Source: Nibribacter ruber
GTDB lineage: Bacteria; Bacteroidota; Bacteroidia; Cytophagales; Hymenobacteraceae
NCBI RefSeq assembly: GCF_009913235.1
Contig: NZ_CP047897.1
Coordinates: forward strand, 3,409,001 to 3,473,000
Direction: 5' to 3'
Length of the DNA: 64,000 nt
This document shows, in pieces, positions 34,868 to 44,037 of the stretch (within the stretch, counting starts at the first letter, position 1; every line of letters begins with the position of its first letter). The notes under the pieces were generated by a model, which did no database searches, had not been told where the DNA came from, and saw nothing but the letters and a program-made list of their open reading frames with translations. The position numbers were made by a program, and so were the translations under genes.

Positions 34868-36073
34868 CTACCATTCTTCTTGTTTGCCGGCGTTGGGGTA
34901 GCGCTCAAAATGGAGCTTGGCTACTTCGCGGGTCAGGACCTCGCGCAGCTCGTCAATGTTGGCGCGGTTGGTAGCTGAGATGAAGATGGCGGGCGCGTGT
35001 TCTTTGGCCATGTAGGTAGACTTGAGGTCGGCAATCTCGGGCAGAGCCTCTGGGTGGTCTTCCTTCAGCTCCTGCTCGCGCTTTTCAAGGTAAAGGTCTG
35101 TCTTGTTGAAGACCAGAATGACCGGCTTGTCGGCACTCTGGATATCTTTGAGCGTCTCATTGACAACGTGGATGTGCTCTTCAAACGAAGGGTGCGACAC
35201 GTCCACTACGTGCAACAGCAAATCTGCCTCTCTGATCTCATCCAGGGTAGACTTGAAACTTTCAATGAGCTTGGTAGGCAGTTTCCTGATGAACCCCACC
35301 GTGTCTGAGAGCAGGAACGGAATGTTGTCAATGACTACTTTTCTTACCGTGGCGTCTACTGTGGCAAACAGCTTGTTCTCTGCAAACACATCTGACTTGG
35401 AGAGCAGGTTCATGAGCGTAGACTTGCCCACGTTGGTATAGCCCACCAATGACACGCGCACCACCCCGTGCCTAGACTTGCGCTGCTCATAGTTCTGCTT
35501 GTCAAACTTCTCCAGCTTCTCTTTGAGCAAAGAAATCTTCTCGCGCACAATCCGTCTATCCGTTTCAATCTCGGTTTCACCTGGTCCGCGCATGGCCACG
35601 CCCCCGCCTTTCTGACGGCTCAAGTGGGTCCACATGTTGGTTAGTCTAGGCAGCAGGTAGCGGTACTGGGCCAGTTCTACCTGCGCTCGCGCCGTAGCCG
35701 TCTGCGCCCGTAACGCAAAAATATCCAGGATGAGCAAACTGCGGTCAATGATCTTCACTTCCAGCTCGCGCTCCAGGTTGCGCACCTGAGAGGGGGAGAG
35801 CTCATCGTCAAAAATGACCATGTCTACCTTGTGCTCTTTCACGAAGGCCACAATCTCCTCCAGCTTGCCCTTGCCCACATAGGTGCGCATGTCTGGCTTG
35901 TCTAGTTTCTGGATAAAGCGCTTGAGGGTCTTGGCACCTACGGTCTCCGTCAGGAAGGCAAGTTCGTCCAGGTACTCCTTCGTCTTTTCATCTGTCTGGC
36001 GCCATTCCGGCACCGATACCAGGACGGCCGTCTCTTGTTCTTTAGCGGTTACGTGGAGTTTTGTATTCTTCAT
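34868..36073 (-). CDS. hflX: GTPase HflX, ribosome-associated
   Basis: The 401-residue GTPase has the HflX N-terminal domain, the signature GPGETEIETDRRIVREKI, and G motifs VGYTNVGKSTL (G1), SDTVGFIRKLP (G3), NKTD (G4) and ISATN (G5). HflX binds the 50S subunit and splits stalled ribosomes under stress. The start ATG gives the expected N-terminus. A palindromic repeat abuts the stop. Confidence 0.95.
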   Translation of the reverse strand: MKNTKLHVTAKEQETAVLVSVPEWRQTDEKTKEYLDELAFLTETVGAKTLKRFIQKLDKPDMRTYVGKGKLEEIVAFVKEHKVDMVIFDDELSPSQVRNLERELEVKIIDRSLLILDIFALRAQTATARAQVELAQYRYLLPRLTNMWTHLSRQKGGGVAMRGPGETEIETDRRIVREKISLLKEKLEKFDKQNYEQRKSRHGVVRVSLVGYTNVGKSTLMNLLSKSDVFAENKLFATVDATVRKVVIDNIPFLLSDTVGFIRKLPTKLIESFKSTLDEIREADLLLHVVDVSHPSFEEHIHVVNETLKDIQSADKPVILVFNKTDLYLEKREQELKEDHPEALPEIADLKSTYMAKEHAPAIFISATNRANIDELREVLTREVAKLHFERYPNAGKQEEW

Positions 36074-36191
36074 CTATGGTAATGATTAAGGATGAGTGAT
36101 TAATGAATAATGTGGCTTCTACTTAACAATGATTAAGGGCGGGCAATAAATTAGGAGAAGGTGTAGCTGCCGCGTTTCCTGGCAAGCCGTT

Positions 36192-36229
36192 CGTTTTTAG
36201 GCTATTTTCTGAGAAATAGGCCAAAAACG
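36192..36229. repeat. 38-bp palindromic repeat, copy 14
   Basis: It lies 48 bp beyond the stop of the cytochrome gene, between two minus-strand genes. Confidence 0.85.
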
Positions 36230-36277
36230 CCTTCCGTCATTGATTACTTATCCTTTTTCATCATTCGTCATTATTCA

Positions 36278-36979
36278 TTATTTCAACATGGTGGTGAACT
36301 GGGCCAGCGCCTCTTGTTCCTGTTCGCTCAGCTGTGACCCGAACCCGGGCATGAGGCCTCTGCCGTTGGCAATGACGGCTTTGCGTTCTTCTACGCTCAA
36401 CGTGCTTCTCTGTAAATTGGATGCCCCGCTCAAACCTTTCTGTCCGTCCGGGCCGTGGCAGGTAGCGCAGAGTTGGGTGTAGATGGCTTTGGTATTGTTC
36501 AGCTGCGTGCCTTCTAGTTGAGATAAAATTGGGTTGACGGCGGCCGGTTCTGATGCTTTGGGCTGAGGCTTTTCTACCGAGGTAGGCATGGTTTCGGCCA
36601 CTTCCGGCTGGGCAGGAGACATGTTCAGGCTCTTGGTTTCGGCAACGCCGTATACGTACAGGAAAGTAAGCACCCCCACCGCGGTCAACACCTTGCTATG
36701 GCGTTTGATACCCACAATGGCAATAGGAATGGCCACCAGTACCAGCCCCATTTTCACCAGCAGCCAAGTGGGCAGTGGACCATTGTACTTGTACGTCAGA
36801 AACCCGCCACTCACCAGAATGAGCGTGCCAAACACCATGTCCAGGATTTTAGTGGAAGACCGTACTTTGTTGAGGGTGTCATGCTTGCCTAAAAACAGCA
36901 GCAGGGCCTTGGCCAGGAACAGCAGCAGGAACAGAATGACCACTAAGACGTGCGTATGTAAAAATGCGGTAATGGGCAT
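36278..36979 (-). CDS. SirB-like membrane protein with C-terminal cytochrome c domain
   Basis: The 233-residue protein starts with four hydrophobic helices (about residues 5-130) resembling SirB/heme-protein membrane anchors. A Pro-rich linker follows, then a class I cytochrome c domain with the heme motif CATCH and a probable axial Met in GRGLMPGFGSQ. The heme domain should face the periplasm and act in electron transfer. A partner complex is not apparent nearby. Confidence 0.85.
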   Translation of the reverse strand: MPITAFLHTHVLVVILFLLLFLAKALLLFLGKHDTLNKVRSSTKILDMVFGTLILVSGGFLTYKYNGPLPTWLLVKMGLVLVAIPIAIVGIKRHSKVLTAVGVLTFLYVYGVAETKSLNMSPAQPEVAETMPTSVEKPQPKASEPAAVNPILSQLEGTQLNNTKAIYTQLCATCHGPDGQKGLSGASNLQRSTLSVEERKAVIANGRGLMPGFGSQLSEQEQEALAQFTTMLK

Positions 36980-37096
36980 GGGACTCTATTGGCGAATGGG
37001 TAAACAGCGGTTTTACGCAAAGTAAGCACAATACCCCTGAACTATCCATACCGCATCGCAGAATTACGTATAGGGACAGGTTCTATAAAACCCTTG

Positions 37097-37104
37097 TATC
37101 TTTG
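37097..37104 (+). promoter_or_regulatory. -7 promoter element TATCTTTG for the glycosyltransferase gene
   Basis: It is an exact TAnnTTTG box 16 bp upstream of the ATG, implying a very short leader. The -33 box is unclear. Confidence 0.45.
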
Positions 37105-37120
37105 TCCTTTACTCTAGCCT

Positions 37121-38227
37121 ATGCGCGTTGCCATCGTCATCAACAAATCCTGGAACATATACAACTTTAGACTGAGCCTGGTCAAAGCCCTGCTGGCTGC
37201 CGGCCATGAGGTCATTGCCATTGCCCCCGAAGACGCCTACTCTGCCAAACTCGTGGCCGAAGGCTGCCAGTTTCTGCACCTGCCCATGGAAAGCAAGGGC
37301 ACCAATCCGCTCAAAGACCTGCTGCTCATCCAGAACTTCCTGAAGGCCTACAAACAAGTGAAGCCCGACGTGATTCTGCAATACACCATCAAACCCAACA
37401 TCTACGGAAGCATTGCCGCCAAGCTGGCCGGTATTCCTACCATCAACAACGTGTCGGGTCTGGGGACGGTGTTTATTGTGCAGAACCTGGTGTCTAAGGT
37501 GGCCATGGCGCTGTACAAGTTCTCGTTCCAGTTTCCGGCCAAGGTGTTTTTCCAGAACAATGATGACAAGGCACTTTTTCTGGAACGCAAGCTGGTGCGT
37601 GAGTCTATTACTGAAGTCTTGCCAGGTTCCGGCATTGACACCCAGCGTTTTCAGCCGGCTCCGTTCCAACGCCATGACCCGTTCACGTTCTTGATGGTGT
37701 CCCGCGCGCTCTATGAAAAAGGCCTGGTGGAATACGTAGAGGCCAGCAAGATATTAAAAGCCAAATTTCCCAACGTGCGCATTCAACTCCTGGGCGGCAT
37801 TGATGAGGAAGGCAACATTGGCATTAAGCGCACCTTGGTAGAGCAATGGGCGCAGGAAGGCTGGCTGGAGTACTTGGGCACCTCAGATGACGTGGCCGGA
37901 GTCATGCGCCAGGCAGACTGCGTGGTCTTGCCCTCTTACCGCGAAGGCACCCCGCGTACCCTCTTAGAAGCCGCCGCCTTGGGCAAACCCATTGTCACCA
38001 CCAACGTGCCCGGCTGCAAAGAAACCGTGGTAGACGGCTACAACGGCTATCTCTGCGAAGTCCGCAGCGGGGTAGATTTAGCAGAAAAGATGCAACAAGT
38101 TCTGTCCTTGCCAGATACTGCTTTACAGACCATGGGTCAGCATAGTCGTCAGTTAGCCGAGGAGAAATTTGATGAGAAATACGTGATAGATCGTTATTTT
38201 GCAGCTATAAAAGACGCTACTAAGTAG
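37121..38227 (+). CDS. Glycosyltransferase family 4 (PglA-like)
   Basis: The 368-residue GT-B glycosyltransferase has the N-terminal segment INKSWNIYNFRLSLVKALL, then ISNVSGLGTVF-like sequence (NNVSGLGTVF), and the C-terminal donor site FLMVSRALYEKGL with the E-x7-E motif EGTPRTLLEAAALGKPIV. It resembles PglA-type enzymes that add a HexNAc in polysaccharide or glycoprotein synthesis. The following rfbC supports a surface-glycan role, but no full cluster is present. Confidence 0.9.
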   Translation: MRVAIVINKSWNIYNFRLSLVKALLAAGHEVIAIAPEDAYSAKLVAEGCQFLHLPMESKGTNPLKDLLLIQNFLKAYKQVKPDVILQYTIKPNIYGSIAAKLAGIPTINNVSGLGTVFIVQNLVSKVAMALYKFSFQFPAKVFFQNNDDKALFLERKLVRESITEVLPGSGIDTQRFQPAPFQRHDPFTFLMVSRALYEKGLVEYVEASKILKAKFPNVRIQLLGGIDEEGNIGIKRTLVEQWAQEGWLEYLGTSDDVAGVMRQADCVVLPSYREGTPRTLLEAAALGKPIVTTNVPGCKETVVDGYNGYLCEVRSGVDLAEKMQQVLSLPDTALQTMGQHSRQLAEEKFDEKYVIDRYFAAIKDATK

Positions 38228-38304
38228 ATTTGAAGATTTGGGAATGTGCAGATTTGAAAATGGATTCAAACATTCTCTCAATCATTCAATCTCTCATTAA
38301 AAAG

Positions 38305-38847
38305 ATGGAAATAAAGAAATTCCCTATTGAAGGGGTGGTAGAGATTACACCGCGGGTGTTTGCAGATGAGAGAGGGGCTTTCTTAGAAACCTTCAGTGCC
38401 AGACTGTTCGCCGAGGCTGGTATTACCGAGACGTTTGTCCAAGACAATAAATCCATCTCCAAGAAGGGCGTGCTACGCGGATTGCACTTCCAAAAACCAC
38501 CATATGCACAAGCTAAACTGGTGAGTGTGGTGGTAGGCAAAGCTTTGGACGTGATAGTAGATCTGCGGAAAGACTCTGCCACGTTTGGACAGCATGTGTC
38601 CTGTCTGCTAGACGCTGAGAAACACAACCAATTTTTTGTGCCCATCGGGTTTGCGCATGGGTTTGTGGCTCTAGAGGAAGGAACCGTTTTCCAGTACAAG
38701 TGCAGCAATTATTACAACAAAGAATCTGAAGGTGGCCTGCTGTGGAACGATTCAGAACTGGGCATTGACTGGGGAATTGATAACCCGCTGGTATCTGAGA
38801 AAGACGAAATCCTGCCAACCTTAGCCGAGTTGGAGTCTCCATTTTAA
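38305..38847 (+). CDS. rfbC: dTDP-4-dehydrorhamnose 3,5-epimerase
   Basis: From the ATG at 38305 the protein is 180 residues, normal for RfbC/RmlC. The conserved segments are IEGVVEITPRVFADERG, the catalytic His in GVLRGLHFQKPPYAQAK, and IGFAHGFVALEE. It converts dTDP-4-keto-6-deoxyglucose to the L-rhamno form. The frame could extend to 38230, but those residues come from AT-rich spacer. It lies behind a glycosyltransferase gene. Confidence 0.93.
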   Translation: MEIKKFPIEGVVEITPRVFADERGAFLETFSARLFAEAGITETFVQDNKSISKKGVLRGLHFQKPPYAQAKLVSVVVGKALDVIVDLRKDSATFGQHVSCLLDAEKHNQFFVPIGFAHGFVALEEGTVFQYKCSNYYNKESEGGLLWNDSELGIDWGIDNPLVSEKDEILPTLAELESPF

Positions 38848-38898
38848 AGAATCCAAAATGCCCAGCCCATCCTGGAGAAGTTGAAAGTTAGATTTCTC

Positions 38899-38936
38899 CG
38901 TTTTTAGCCGATTTTTCAGAAAGTAGCCTAAAAACG
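38899..38936. repeat. 38-bp palindromic repeat, copy 15
   Basis: It lies 51 bp after the rfbC stop. Right arm GAAAGTAGCCTAAAAACG. Confidence 0.8.
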
Positions 38937-38991
38937 AAAGCCTTGTGCTTTGTAGAAGGGACAACATCAAATGCGGACTTGCTAAGTCTAA

Positions 38992-39038
38992 ATAACCAAA
39001 GAGGCCTTTGCTACTACAGCAAAGGCCTCTTTGGTTAT
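38992..39038. terminator. Bidirectional terminator between rfbC and murF
   Basis: A stem of about 21 bp, ATAACCAAAGAGGCCTTTGC with its complement, lies between convergent genes. Confidence 0.85.
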
Positions 39039-39043
39039 AACAT

Positions 39044-39081
39044 CGTTTTTGGCTTCTTTTCCAGAAAGGAGGCCAAAAACG
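39044..39081. repeat. 38-bp palindromic repeat, copy 16
   Basis: It ends 3 bp from the minus-strand stop codon of murF. Confidence 0.85.
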
Positions 39082-39084
39082 AGT

Positions 39085-40371
39085 TTACAGTAAATCTACC
39101 ACGGTCTCCAAGCCAATGCCGCGGGAGCCTTTGACTAGTATGGAGCTGTTGCGCACGGGGTGGTCTTTAAGCCAGATTTCCAGTGCGCTTTTCTCCGCGA
39201 AGTACCTGAAATCTGGGTTCACCTCGGCGGCGTAGCGCATCTCATGGCCGCATAAAAAGACTTGCGCAAAATTCTGTTGTGACAGTTGTTCGCCTAGCAG
39301 TCTATGCTCCGCCTCGCTTTCCTGGCCTAGTTCCCGCATGTCACCTAAGATGACCACCTTCTGTTCGCCTTCCATCTGAGCAAAATTGGAAACGGATAAA
39401 GACATGGAACTGGGGTTGGCATTGTAGGCATCTAGCAGAATGGTATTGGTGTCTTTGCGTACAATCTGGGAGCGGTTGTTGGTGGGCACGTACCCGGCAA
39501 TGGCAGCGTTGATCTGGTCATGCGGCACCCCAAAAAACTGCCCAATACACGCAGCGGCGGCCATGTTGTCAAAGTTGTAAGAACCCATCAAATGCGTGTG
39601 CACGGTGTCGCCGTTGGCGGCGCGGTAAATGACCTGCGGCGCGGCTTGCAGCAACTCAGCGGAGTAGTCATCCTGCGGGCCGTAGTAGGTCACTTTCTTT
39701 TCTATGCGGCGGCTCATGCGCAGGAGGTGTTCATTGGCGGTGTTCACAAAAACGGCACCGTTAACCTTGTCTAAATGCACATATAGTTCGCTCTTGGTGC
39801 GGGCCACGCCCTCCAGACTACCAAATCCTTCTAAGTGCGCCTTGCCAATGTTGGTGATGATGCCGTGCGTGGGCAGGGCGTAGGAGCAGAGCTCAGCAAT
39901 GTCACCGGGTTTGTTGGCACCCATTTCTATGATGGCCAATTCATGCTCAGGCTGGATGCTCAGCACTGTCAAGGGCACGCCAATGTGGTTGTTGAGGTTG
40001 CCTTTGGTGCACAGCACCTTGTATTTCTGGCTGAGTACGGCATTAATCAGTTCCTTGGTAGTGGTTTTACCGTTAGAGCCCGTGATGCCAATGAATGGAA
40101 TAGATAGCTGCTGCCGGTGATGCAGGGCCAAGTCTTGCAAGGCTTTTAACGTGTCTGGCACCTGGATGATGTTGGGACCCGTCACGGTTGGGTCTTGCAC
40201 CACGGCGTAGCGGGCACCTTTGACCAAGGCGGCCTCGGCGAAGGCGCTGCCCTTGAAGTTAGGTCCGTCCAGGGCAAAGAAGAGCGTATTGTCTTGCGCT
40301 GCGCGGGAGTCGGTGCTTACGTTCCGGCATTCCAGGTATTTCAAGTAAAGATTTTCCACTAGCTCCGCCAT
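39085..40371 (-). CDS. murF: UDP-N-acetylmuramoyl-tripeptide--D-alanyl-D-alanine ligase
   Basis: The 428-residue Mur ligase has the N-terminal substrate domain (TDSRAAQDNTLFFALDGPNF), the ATP P-loop GITGSNGKTTTKELI, the central EMGANKPGDIAELC and the C-terminal DAYNANPSSMSLSV motif typical of MurF. It adds D-Ala-D-Ala to UDP-MurNAc-tripeptide in the cytoplasm. It is isolated from the usual mur cluster and diverges from the T9SS gene. Confidence 0.95.
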   Translation of the reverse strand: MAELVENLYLKYLECRNVSTDSRAAQDNTLFFALDGPNFKGSAFAEAALVKGARYAVVQDPTVTGPNIIQVPDTLKALQDLALHHRQQLSIPFIGITGSNGKTTTKELINAVLSQKYKVLCTKGNLNNHIGVPLTVLSIQPEHELAIIEMGANKPGDIAELCSYALPTHGIITNIGKAHLEGFGSLEGVARTKSELYVHLDKVNGAVFVNTANEHLLRMSRRIEKKVTYYGPQDDYSAELLQAAPQVIYRAANGDTVHTHLMGSYNFDNMAAAACIGQFFGVPHDQINAAIAGYVPTNNRSQIVRKDTNTILLDAYNANPSSMSLSVSNFAQMEGEQKVVILGDMRELGQESEAEHRLLGEQLSQQNFAQVFLCGHEMRYAAEVNPDFRYFAEKSALEIWLKDHPVRNSSILVKGSRGIGLETVVDLL

Positions 40372-40406
40372 ATTTTTGTAGCTTTATTTAAATCAGGGTA
40401 GATACA

Positions 40407-42641
40407 ATGAATCCAAGGTTAAAGGTACTAGGCTTTTTGATAATTTGTTTGTCTCTGGCTGGGCAAACCAGCTGGGCGCAGACCCGGGTGCGGTTTCAAG
40501 AGACCGCCGGGCCCGTGGTGAAGGCAAATGATCAGCCTTTGCGCCTTCCCTGGGCAGGAGGTTTCAACAGCCCCCAGTTCTCCAGCATTGACCTGAACCA
40601 AGACGGGCAGCAGGACTTGTTCGTCTTTGACCGGAGTTCTCAGAAGGTCTCTACCTTTCTGGCGGTGCAGTCCAATGGCCAGTGGCAGTACCAGTGGGCG
40701 CCGCAGTACGCAGCCGCCTTTCCGCAGGATTTAAAGTTTTTTGCCCTGCTCCGCGATTTTAACTGTGACGGCGCACCTGATATTTTTACGGCCTCCAGCC
40801 AGGGATTTAAAGTATATACCAATACCACCTCCTCGGGCAGTTTGCTTTCTTTTGACCTTACGCACCCGTTGCTCACCTACAATGACGGCGTAAACCTGAC
40901 GGTGGGTTCAGAAGACCTCCCGGCCATCTCTGACATGGACGGCGACGGTGACCTAGACATCTTGATGTGGGAATGGTCTGGCGGCACCAGGCTGGAGTAT
41001 TTTCAGAACCAACGCGCAGAGGAAGGCTTGTCCTGTTCGGCCATGGCGTTTACCAAAGCCGCCTCGCAATGGGGCCGGGTGACCCGCTGCGCCGGAAACT
41101 GCAATAGCTACAAGTTTGATGCTGAGGCGTGCCCGTCTTTGCACCACGTGGGCGGCTCCAGCGTGCTGCCTTTGCACCTGAACTCAGACGAGCTACTTGA
41201 CCTGGTGGTAGGCCATGACGACTGCCCGGATCTGGTAAGCCTCATCAACACCGGTACCATTCTCACCCCAAAAATCACCAGCGCCGAGCGAAACCTTCCC
41301 CCAGACATTACCGGCAACCAGTTCAGCGTTTTTCCGGCGGCGTATTACCTGGATGTCACGTTTGACGGCCTTCCAGATTTGGTGGTGGCGCCCAACATGA
41401 CCAGCAATGCTCACCGGAACGTGGACCTCAACCGCTCCACCTGGGTGTACGCCAATACCGGCACTGCCCGGCACCCCAGGTTTCAAAGCCCCAAACAACC
41501 GTTTCTGCAAGACCAGATGCTGGACGTGGGCGAAGGCGCATCTCCTGCCTTGGGTGACCTGGACGGAGATGGTGATGCTGATCTGCTCATAGGCAATACG
41601 GCCCTTCTCAAGGACGGGCGCTATGCCGCCTCGCTTTCGTTCTATAGAAACACGGGTACAGCCGCAGAGGCGAGTTTTACGTTGGCGCAGCAAGATTATC
41701 TGGGCTTCACGGTGGGAGAACTGCAAAACCTGAAACCCCAACTACTGGACATAGACCAAGACGGGAAGGTAGATCTGTTCTGGAGCGCCTTTAATCAAAC
41801 CACCTCTCTGGTGGAGGCCAAGTATATACTCAATGAAGCGGCCCCCGGCGCTGATGCTCAGTTTTCCCAAGAAAAATCCATCGCCATTACCGGACTAAAC
41901 TTCTTTAAAGGAGACGTGCCCTACCTGGCAGACATTGACCAGGACGGCGTGCTGGATTTGCTGGTGGGCAGAAATTCTGGCGCACTCACGTACTACAGAA
42001 ACACTGGCACCAACACCGCCCGCGTTTGGAGCCTGGTGACCGAAAGCCTGGGAGGCATAGCGGCCAACGTGGAACGCAAGCGCTTGCAGGTCCTCTTCCT
42101 GGATCTGAACCATGACCGCCAGGCAGACCTTCTCACCACCGATGACAGCGGGACGGTACGTTTCTATCCCAGCTTTCAACAGCACTTGACGGGCACTTTT
42201 CTGGTGGAGGAGAATTTGCTGTGGGGAGGCGCGCAGGCAGACAGGCCCATTGCGTTTGGGAGTAACCTTACCTTGGCATCTGCTGACCTCAAGCAAGACA
42301 AATACAAACTGCCAGAACTGCTGCTAGGCACGCAGGCAGGAGGAGTCCGGTTTTTGAACCCGGTGCCAGACCCGCTGGGGACTGGAGAGGGGCAGGCCTC
42401 TGAATTAAGCAATCTACAACTATACCCAAACCCTGCCGCGAGCTTTACCACCCTGCTGTCGCCTAGAGCAGTGCGCTTTACCCTGCACAACCTGGAAGGC
42501 CGAAAAGTAGCCCAGGGAGAAGCCGCTGCGCAGAAAGCCACTACCCTCAAAACCGGCCACTTGCCTGCTGGCCTGTATCTCTTGCGCGTAACCTCCGCCG
42601 CAGGCAGCACCGCCACCTTAAAGCTGGTCATAAGCAAATAG
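40407..42641 (+). CDS. Secreted FG-GAP/VCBS-repeat protein with T9SS type A sorting domain
   Basis: The 744-residue protein has a signal peptide (about 1-24, ending TSWAQ) and about nine calcium-binding-like repeats of the DxNxDGxxD type, such as DLNQDGQQDLFVF, DMDGDGDLDILMW and DIDQDGVLDLLVG. This suggests an integrin-like beta-propeller. It ends in a Por-type sorting domain (LYPNPAASFTTLLS through GLYLLRVTSAAG). It should be exported by type IX secretion to the cell surface. The ligand is unknown. Confidence 0.92.
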   Translation: MNPRLKVLGFLIICLSLAGQTSWAQTRVRFQETAGPVVKANDQPLRLPWAGGFNSPQFSSIDLNQDGQQDLFVFDRSSQKVSTFLAVQSNGQWQYQWAPQYAAAFPQDLKFFALLRDFNCDGAPDIFTASSQGFKVYTNTTSSGSLLSFDLTHPLLTYNDGVNLTVGSEDLPAISDMDGDGDLDILMWEWSGGTRLEYFQNQRAEEGLSCSAMAFTKAASQWGRVTRCAGNCNSYKFDAEACPSLHHVGGSSVLPLHLNSDELLDLVVGHDDCPDLVSLINTGTILTPKITSAERNLPPDITGNQFSVFPAAYYLDVTFDGLPDLVVAPNMTSNAHRNVDLNRSTWVYANTGTARHPRFQSPKQPFLQDQMLDVGEGASPALGDLDGDGDADLLIGNTALLKDGRYAASLSFYRNTGTAAEASFTLAQQDYLGFTVGELQNLKPQLLDIDQDGKVDLFWSAFNQTTSLVEAKYILNEAAPGADAQFSQEKSIAITGLNFFKGDVPYLADIDQDGVLDLLVGRNSGALTYYRNTGTNTARVWSLVTESLGGIAANVERKRLQVLFLDLNHDRQADLLTTDDSGTVRFYPSFQQHLTGTFLVEENLLWGGAQADRPIAFGSNLTLASADLKQDKYKLPELLLGTQAGGVRFLNPVPDPLGTGEGQASELSNLQLYPNPAASFTTLLSPRAVRFTLHNLEGRKVAQGEAAAQKATTLKTGHLPAGLYLLRVTSAAGSTATLKLVISK

Positions 42642-43055
42642 ATGGTAGCCCTGGTGTATTTTGATGCTACAGACGGCGCTCCCATTGCGTACCAGAATCC
42701 CTTGGTCAGCTGGGTGAAGTCTCGTTTTCCTGAGGTGGTGACCCTTGACCTGGATACCGCCTCTGAGCCCATGCTCTTTCAGCACGCACAGCGCCTTTTG
42801 CAGGAAGCCCGTTTTGGCCTTCTTTTCCTGAAAACAGGCCAAAAACAACGACTGGGACCCGAGCTGAAACTGTTGGACATCCTCTTCCAAAAAGAAGCAG
42901 GAACCTGCGCCGTGGCCATGCTGGGAGAGCATCCTGCGTTAGCTTCCATCTTGAAGGCAAGACCTGCCATCACTTTTCATTTCTCTGACCAGGAAGAAGA
43001 CCTGCATCCGTTTTTGGCTTTTTTTCTGGAAAATAGCCTAAAATCGGCTTTGTAA
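42642..43055 (+). CDS. Small protein built partly from palindromic repeats
   Basis: The frame starts at the base after the previous stop and encodes 137 residues. One palindromic repeat (42810-42846) encodes RFGLLFLKTGQKQ in the middle; another (43009-43046) encodes PFLAFFLENSLK near the end. The rest (MVALVYFDATDGAPIAYQNP; GPELKLLDILFQKEAGTCAV) reads as a soluble alpha/beta protein without a recognised family. Expression by coupling to the upstream gene is plausible. Confidence 0.6.
   Translation: MVALVYFDATDGAPIAYQNPLVSWVKSRFPEVVTLDLDTASEPMLFQHAQRLLQEARFGLLFLKTGQKQRLGPELKLLDILFQKEAGTCAVAMLGEHPALASILKARPAITFHFSDQEEDLHPFLAFFLENSLKSAL
42810..42846. repeat. Palindromic repeat inside a coding region, copy 17
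   Basis: CGTTTTGGCCTTCTTTTC with GAAAACAGGCCAAAAACA. It has one T fewer than consensus in the left arm and is read in frame. Confidence 0.75.
43009..43046. repeat. Palindromic repeat near the 3' end of a coding region, copy 18
   Basis: CGTTTTTGGCTTTTTTTC with GAAAATAGCCTAAAATCG. It ends 9 bp before the end of the frame and forms the protein's C-terminal part. Confidence 0.8.
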
Positions 43056-43123
43056 GATGTGTAAATTAGGAGATGTGCAGATGATTCATCTATGTACGGT
43101 TTTTAAACTTCCACATCTTCACA

Positions 43124-43906
43124 TTAACTTCTTAATTCAAAAGAGTCTGCGTCTAAGTGCCAGGGAAGCTTGGTTCTGGTTTCTTCTAAATGCGCTCTGG
43201 ATAAAGTGACGGTTTCTACCGTTTCCTGATGTTCTGCGTGGAAGAGAGTGGCGCCTAACAGGTCATACACACCAGAATCACCGGAGTAGTAATGGCCTTT
43301 GGCGTCTGTGCCCACGCGGTTCACGCCCACGGTGTAGGCCAGGTTTTCAATGGCGCGGGCTTGAAGCAAGGTAGTCCAGGCGAAGCGGCGGCGGTCTGGC
43401 CAGCTGGCAATGAAAATGAGCACGTCATAGCACACCGGCGTATTGCGCGCCCACACTGGGAACCGCAGATCATAGCATACCATGGGACAGATCTTCCAGC
43501 CTTTTAATTCCACAATTAAGCGTTCCTGGCCGGCCGTATAGACGTCCGTCTCACCAGCCATCCTGAACAAGTGGCGCTTGTCATACTGGGCGTGGGTGCC
43601 ATCGGGGCGCATCCAGAGCAGGCGGTTGTAGTACAGGCCGTTGTCTTGGATGATGAGGCTGCCCATGACCACGGCCTGGGTCTGCTGCGCCATTTGCTTC
43701 ATCCAGGCCACTGAGGCTCCGATCATCTCCTCAGCCAGTGCGGCGGCATCCATGCTGAAACCCGTGGTGAACATTTCGGGGAGGATGACCAGATCCGTTT
43801 GGGAGAGTTGGTTTATCTTCTCCTCCAGCTTGGCCCGGTTGGCGGCCGCATCATGCCAGCGTAAATCGGCTTGGATAAGGGAAACACGCAGATCAGAAAC
43901 CATCAT
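43124..43906 (-). CDS. Carbon-nitrogen hydrolase, omega-amidase (YafV/Nit2 type)
   Basis: The 260-residue nitrilase-superfamily enzyme has the Glu-Lys-Cys triad regions VILPEMFTTGFSM, YDKRHLFRMAGE and CPMVCYDLRFPVWARN. The last is typical of omega-amidases that hydrolyse 2-oxoglutaramate or 2-oxosuccinamate. A KATase-type aminotransferase gene at 45146-46297 encodes the enzyme that commonly supplies such substrates in methionine salvage, so a functional link is likely. Confidence 0.92.
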   Translation of the reverse strand: MMVSDLRVSLIQADLRWHDAAANRAKLEEKINQLSQTDLVILPEMFTTGFSMDAAALAEEMIGASVAWMKQMAQQTQAVVMGSLIIQDNGLYYNRLLWMRPDGTHAQYDKRHLFRMAGETDVYTAGQERLIVELKGWKICPMVCYDLRFPVWARNTPVCYDVLIFIASWPDRRRFAWTTLLQARAIENLAYTVGVNRVGTDAKGHYYSGDSGVYDLLGATLFHAEHQETVETVTLSRAHLEETRTKLPWHLDADSFELRS

Positions 43907-44037
43907 TTTAATTAGAAATTAAAAAATAGAAATTATGAATTGGGTAGCGCATTCACTTTCCTGGAAGAAAGATTTCTGGCCGTGCCCAACCAATGCAAGG
44001 TACAACCCGAATAAGAACATTGGAAATTTAGAAACCC

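Noticed and set aside
38228-38304. Longer rfbC N-terminus from 38230
   Set aside because: The extra codons fall in low-complexity spacer DNA and precede a canonical RfbC start.
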